From Streptomyces seoulensis (GTDB lineage: Bacteria > Actinomycetota > Actinomycetes > Streptomycetales > Streptomycetaceae): a stretch of DNA of 64,000 nt. The notes under the pieces were generated by a model. The model did no database searches. It was not told the origin of the DNA and was given only the letters and a program-made list of their open reading frames with translations. The DNA lies in assembly GCA_013364255.1 (NCBI GenBank), contig CP054936.1, positions 4,494,853-4,558,852 of the forward strand. Direction: 5' to 3'. The position numbers and the translations under genes were made by a program. This document shows positions 61,747 to 64,000 of the stretch, piece by piece (the first letter of the stretch is position 1; each line of letters opens with the position of its first letter).

Positions 61747-62865
61747 CTAGGCGCCTCTCGGGTACCGGGCCAGCCAGCCCGGGGACGAGCCGCCGGGGCC
61801 GTGCAGGGCCGGGCCCTGGGTCATCTCCATCGCGAAGTCGTCCGCCAGGGCCAGCAGGGTAGGACGGCCCTCCAGCTCGGCCAGCCAGGCCGGCGGGAGG
61901 GCCGTCTCGCCGTGCAGGGCGCCCAGCAGGCCGCCGGTGAGCGCGCCGGCCGCGCCCGAGGGCCCGCTCTGGTTCACCGCCAGGCACAGCCCGTGCCGTA
62001 CGTCCTCGCCGACCAGCGCGCAGTACACGGCGACCGCCAGCAGCTCCTGCGCGCTCCCCTCCCCCGCCAGCTCCGCCACCCGCCCGGGGCCCGGCATGCC
62101 CTGGCGCACCGCGCCCAGCGCGTGCTGGAGGGCGTCCGACACCGGCTGGTGCCCGGGCCGTACGGCCAGCAGCGCCAGCGCCTTCTGCACCGCGCCGTCG
62201 AGATCGTCGCCGCGGGCGAGGCCATGCACGATCACGGCGTACGCGCCGGCCGCCAGGCACGCGGCGGGGTGGCCGTGGGACTGTGCGGCGCACTCGACGG
62301 CGAGCTGCACCACGAGCTGCGGCTCCCAGCCGACGAGCAGCCCGAACGGCGCCGATCTGGCGGCCGCCTCCGGTCCCGGCTCGGCGGGGTTCTTGGGCGC
62401 CTCCAGGGTGCCCATGACGTCGTCGCCGAAGCCGAGGAGCAGCGCCCGCGGCGCGTCCCGGCGGGCGTAGAGCCATTCCTCCCGGGCCAGCCAGCCGTCC
62501 TCCGCGCGCCGTTCGTCGGGCCCCCAGTCGCGCTGGGTGGCCGCCCACCGCAGATAGGCCCGGTGCAGGTCGGTCGGCGGGTGCCAGGCGCCGGTGTCGC
62601 GGCGCACCTGGGCGCGGATCAGCCCGTCGACGGAGAACAGGGTGAGCTGGGTGAGGTGCGAGACCGCGCCGCGCCGGCCGTGCGCGGGCAGCAGGTCGAC
62701 GACGCCCTCGACGCCGTGCTCGGCCTGGATGTCGGCCAGGTCGAGCCGGTCCACCGGCGCGCCCAGCGCATCCCCGAGCGCCGCCCCGAGCAGGGTGCCG
62801 CGCACCCGGCCGCGGAAGTCCTGCTGTTCGGCGCGGCCCCAGACGACACCGGTCGTCGTACTCAC
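61747..62865 (-). CDS. ADP-ribosylglycohydrolase-like protein
   Basis: A 372-residue protein; GTG 62865 has GGGAGG five bases upstream. The ARH fold is shown by FRGRVRGTLLGAALGDALGA near the N-terminus and GPSGAAGALTGGLLGALHGE near residue 310. The usual N-terminal SDDT metal motif is replaced by HLTQLTLFSVDG, so hydrolase activity is doubtful. It resembles the C-terminal domain of the 909-residue fusion at 24294 (shared HPPxxLxxAYxRWAAxQ, DGWLA and GTxEAP), so the two are paralogues within one window. Confidence 0.85.
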   Translation of the reverse strand: MSTTTGVVWGRAEQQDFRGRVRGTLLGAALGDALGAPVDRLDLADIQAEHGVEGVVDLLPAHGRRGAVSHLTQLTLFSVDGLIRAQVRRDTGAWHPPTDLHRAYLRWAATQRDWGPDERRAEDGWLAREEWLYARRDAPRALLLGFGDDVMGTLEAPKNPAEPGPEAAARSAPFGLLVGWEPQLVVQLAVECAAQSHGHPAACLAAGAYAVIVHGLARGDDLDGAVQKALALLAVRPGHQPVSDALQHALGAVRQGMPGPGRVAELAGEGSAQELLAVAVYCALVGEDVRHGLCLAVNQSGPSGAAGALTGGLLGALHGETALPPAWLAELEGRPTLLALADDFAMEMTQGPALHGPGGSSPGWLARYPRGA

Positions 62866-62966
62866 CCAGACCTCCCTCACGGCACCGTCCGTACGCACGA
62901 CGCTCGGCACTGTAGTCGAACGGGAAGGCTGTGTTCAGGGGGCGATTTCGGGCGGGGCGCCATTCG

Positions 62967-63049
62967 TCGGGGGCGGGGCGCAGCCAGGTGACGGGGCGGG
63001 GCGCAGCCAGGTGACGGGGCGGGGCGCAGCCAGGTGTCGGGGCGGGGCG
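62967..63049. repeat. 23-bp tandem repeat, three units plus a partial
   Basis: Units at 62981-63003, 63004-63026 and 63027-63049 (core CAGCCAGGTGACGGGGCGGG), with a partial unit at 62967-62980. The first two units are identical. They lie between the stop of the YkuD-like gene and the start of the ARH-like gene. Confidence 0.9.
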
Positions 63050-63052
63050 CCG

Positions 63053-63628
63053 CTAGGCGACGACCACGACCCGGGTCGCCTTGGCCGCGAACGTCCACAG
63101 GGCCGCGCCGTCGGCCTTGCCCGTGCGGACGCCGCCCGTCTTGACGTCGGGGGCGACCGGCGGCGGCGAGGTGCCGTCCACGGCGTTGCTGAAGGCGACG
63201 AAGACGCCCGCCTTGCCCGCGAAGTACAGGACGTGCTCGATGCGCACGCCGTCGGAGCCGGTGCCGCTCTCCGTCCGATTGGAGATCGCGTACGCGCCCG
63301 GGTCCGGGTTCACCGTGCCCGGCCAGACGGCGAAAGTGCGCACCGGCATGCCGCGCACGTCCATCAGCCACACCCGCTTCTGGCCCAGCGAGTAGACCAC
63401 GCGGCGGCCGGTGCCCGAGTGGGCCGGCGGCTCGGGCGGGGTGCTGGGCTTGGGCGAGGCGGCCGGGTGGTGCGCGCCGGCCGACGCCGACGTGCTCGGG
63501 CGGGCGGTCGCGGCCGTGGGCTGCGGACCGTGGCCGGCCTGTACGGCGAGCACGGCGACCGCCGCGACGGCTCCCGCGGTCAGGCCGCTGACCCAGGCCC
63601 ACGAAGGTATTCGGGCCGGCATGGGCAC
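63053..63628 (-). CDS. YkuD-like (L,D-transpeptidase fold) protein without catalytic cysteine
   Basis: A 191-residue exported or membrane-anchored protein; GTG 63628 with GAGGAG just upstream. An N-terminal helix (WVSGLTAGAVAAVAVLAVQA) and a Ser/Pro/Ala-rich linker precede a YkuD-like domain (RRVVYSLGQKRVWLMDVRGM, FAVWPGTVNPDPGAY). Its end, GGVRTGKADGAALWTFAAKA followed by TRVVVVA, aligns with the G-C-[IV]-R...ALWDFAPVGTRVVV end of true L,D-transpeptidases, with Gly where the nucleophilic Cys should be. It may be a non-catalytic peptidoglycan-binding or regulatory paralogue. Confidence 0.75.
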   Translation of the reverse strand: MPMPARIPSWAWVSGLTAGAVAAVAVLAVQAGHGPQPTAATARPSTSASAGAHHPAASPKPSTPPEPPAHSGTGRRVVYSLGQKRVWLMDVRGMPVRTFAVWPGTVNPDPGAYAISNRTESGTGSDGVRIEHVLYFAGKAGVFVAFSNAVDGTSPPPVAPDVKTGGVRTGKADGAALWTFAAKATRVVVVA

Positions 63629-63714
63629 GCATCTCCTCGGCTACTCGACCCCTCCTGTGGGGGCCGGATCATCCTACTGCGAGCGATCCGGGCCCCGACC
63701 GGTCAGCGGACGCC

Positions 63715-63780
63715 GGACGGCTCACTCCAGCGTGCGCCGGACGGCTCACTCCAGCGTGCGCCGGACGGCTCACTCCAGCA
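63715..63780. repeat. 24-bp tandem repeat covering the fbiC stop codon
   Basis: Units at 63715-63738 and 63739-63762 are identical (core GGACGGCTCACTCCAGCG), and a partial third at 63763-63780 contains the real stop. Each copy repeats the last codons plus stop of fbiC. Confidence 0.9.
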
Positions 63781-64000
63781 CCGGCAGCAGCCGCGGCAGG
63801 TGCCCGTCCGAGGCCGCCGCCGCGCGCTGCCGCTCCTCGGGCACCTCGCCGTAGAGCGTCGTGCGCGGCCTGGCCGGACGGCCGGCCGCCGCCGCCACCG
63901 CGACGAGGTCCTCGACCGACTTGTACGACCCGTACGACGAGCCCGCCATCCGCGAGATCGTCTCCTCCATCAGCGTGCCGCCGAGGTCGTTGGCGCCGGA
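63770..64000 (-). CDS. fbiC: FO synthase FbiC, C-terminal end (partial)
   Basis: Only the last 76 codons lie in the window. The conserved SGANDLGGTLMEETISRMAG segment, followed by RPRTTLYGE, matches the CofH half of FbiC, a radical-SAM enzyme that makes FO (7,8-didemethyl-8-hydroxy-5-deazariboflavin), the chromophore of coenzyme F420. MqnC-type futalosine enzymes share the fold but differ at the LGGT and TLYG positions. The gene runs off the right edge. The stop codon lies inside a 24-bp tandem repeat. Confidence 0.8.
   Translation of the reverse strand, partial: SGANDLGGTLMEETISRMAGSSYGSYKSVEDLVAVAAAAGRPARPRTTLYGEVPEERQRAAAASDGHLPRLLPVLE

Noticed and set aside
1..64000. CRISPR arrays, rRNA genes, complete insertion sequences and secondary-metabolite synthases
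   Set aside because: No regularly spaced repeat-spacer array, rRNA sequence, intact transposase with terminal repeats, or PKS/NRPS domain was seen. The tandem repeats found have no spacers.

Overview
The window is chromosomal DNA of a Streptomyces-type actinomycete. The evidence is a very high GC content with strong G/C bias at third codon positions, many GTG starts, an HrdD-type sigma factor, a fruR-fruK-fruA operon, an L,D-transpeptidase lipoprotein, a DUF5753/DUF397 regulator pair, the end of the F420 gene fbiC and many Streptomyces-specific small proteins.

Left block (1-27,000) reads as ordinary, largely vertically inherited chromosome. In order: the end of a K+/H+ antiporter, an MFS pump, an FmdB zinc ribbon under a CIRCE-like operator, a methylthioadenosine phosphorylase-type enzyme, a CpaB/SAF-like protein, mscL, a 56-codon gene, an N-terminal-nucleophile peptidase, an L,D-transpeptidase, a DUF6227-like protein, the fructose PTS operon, an EmrB/QacA-type pump diverging from a WYL regulator, hrdD with a consensus SigR promoter, a DODA-type dioxygenase diverging from a MarR regulator with three operator-like sites, a TetR-plus-pump pair, a secreted M6 protease, and a 909-residue fusion of two ADP-ribosylglycohydrolase-like domains around a cysteine phosphatase motif.

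Middle block (27,000-50,700) is the accessory region. A WXG-like protein, a DUF1023 hydrolase and a lipoprotein form an operon ending near an intact tRNA-Arg(CCU). The 3' half of that tRNA recurs near 32,045 and 41,056, so the DNA is a tandem of tRNA-targeted elements, two with decayed integrase ends. The 9-kb second segment holds the main cargo: a 1521-residue SF1 helicase with a C-terminal Vsr/MTES_1575-like nuclease domain, a translationally coupled protein with a HEPN-like motif, and an unrecognised 447-residue protein. This is the best candidate in the window for an undescribed antiviral or anti-plasmid system. Beyond the third att copy lie a two-gene operon with a ParB-like protein, a solitary HEPN-like gene bracketed by degenerate 72-bp repeats, a toxin-antitoxin locus whose PIN toxin has a nonsense codon, and several small genes and gene fragments.

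Right block (50,700-64,000) is conserved chromosome again: a DUF7144-like membrane protein, an MFS pump diverging from an ArsR-type regulator coupled to glutathione peroxidase, a polytopic membrane protein, a D-Ala-D-Ala carboxypeptidase with a very long low-complexity N-terminus, a GPP34 protein, an XRE-DUF5753/DUF397 pair, a second ADP-ribosylglycohydrolase-like gene, a YkuD-like protein lacking its catalytic cysteine, and the end of fbiC. As I recall the S. coelicolor map, the left and right blocks lie far apart there, so the accessory region may mark a rearrangement junction. Short tandem repeats of 15-26 bp occur in many intergenic spacers and look like a strain-level feature.
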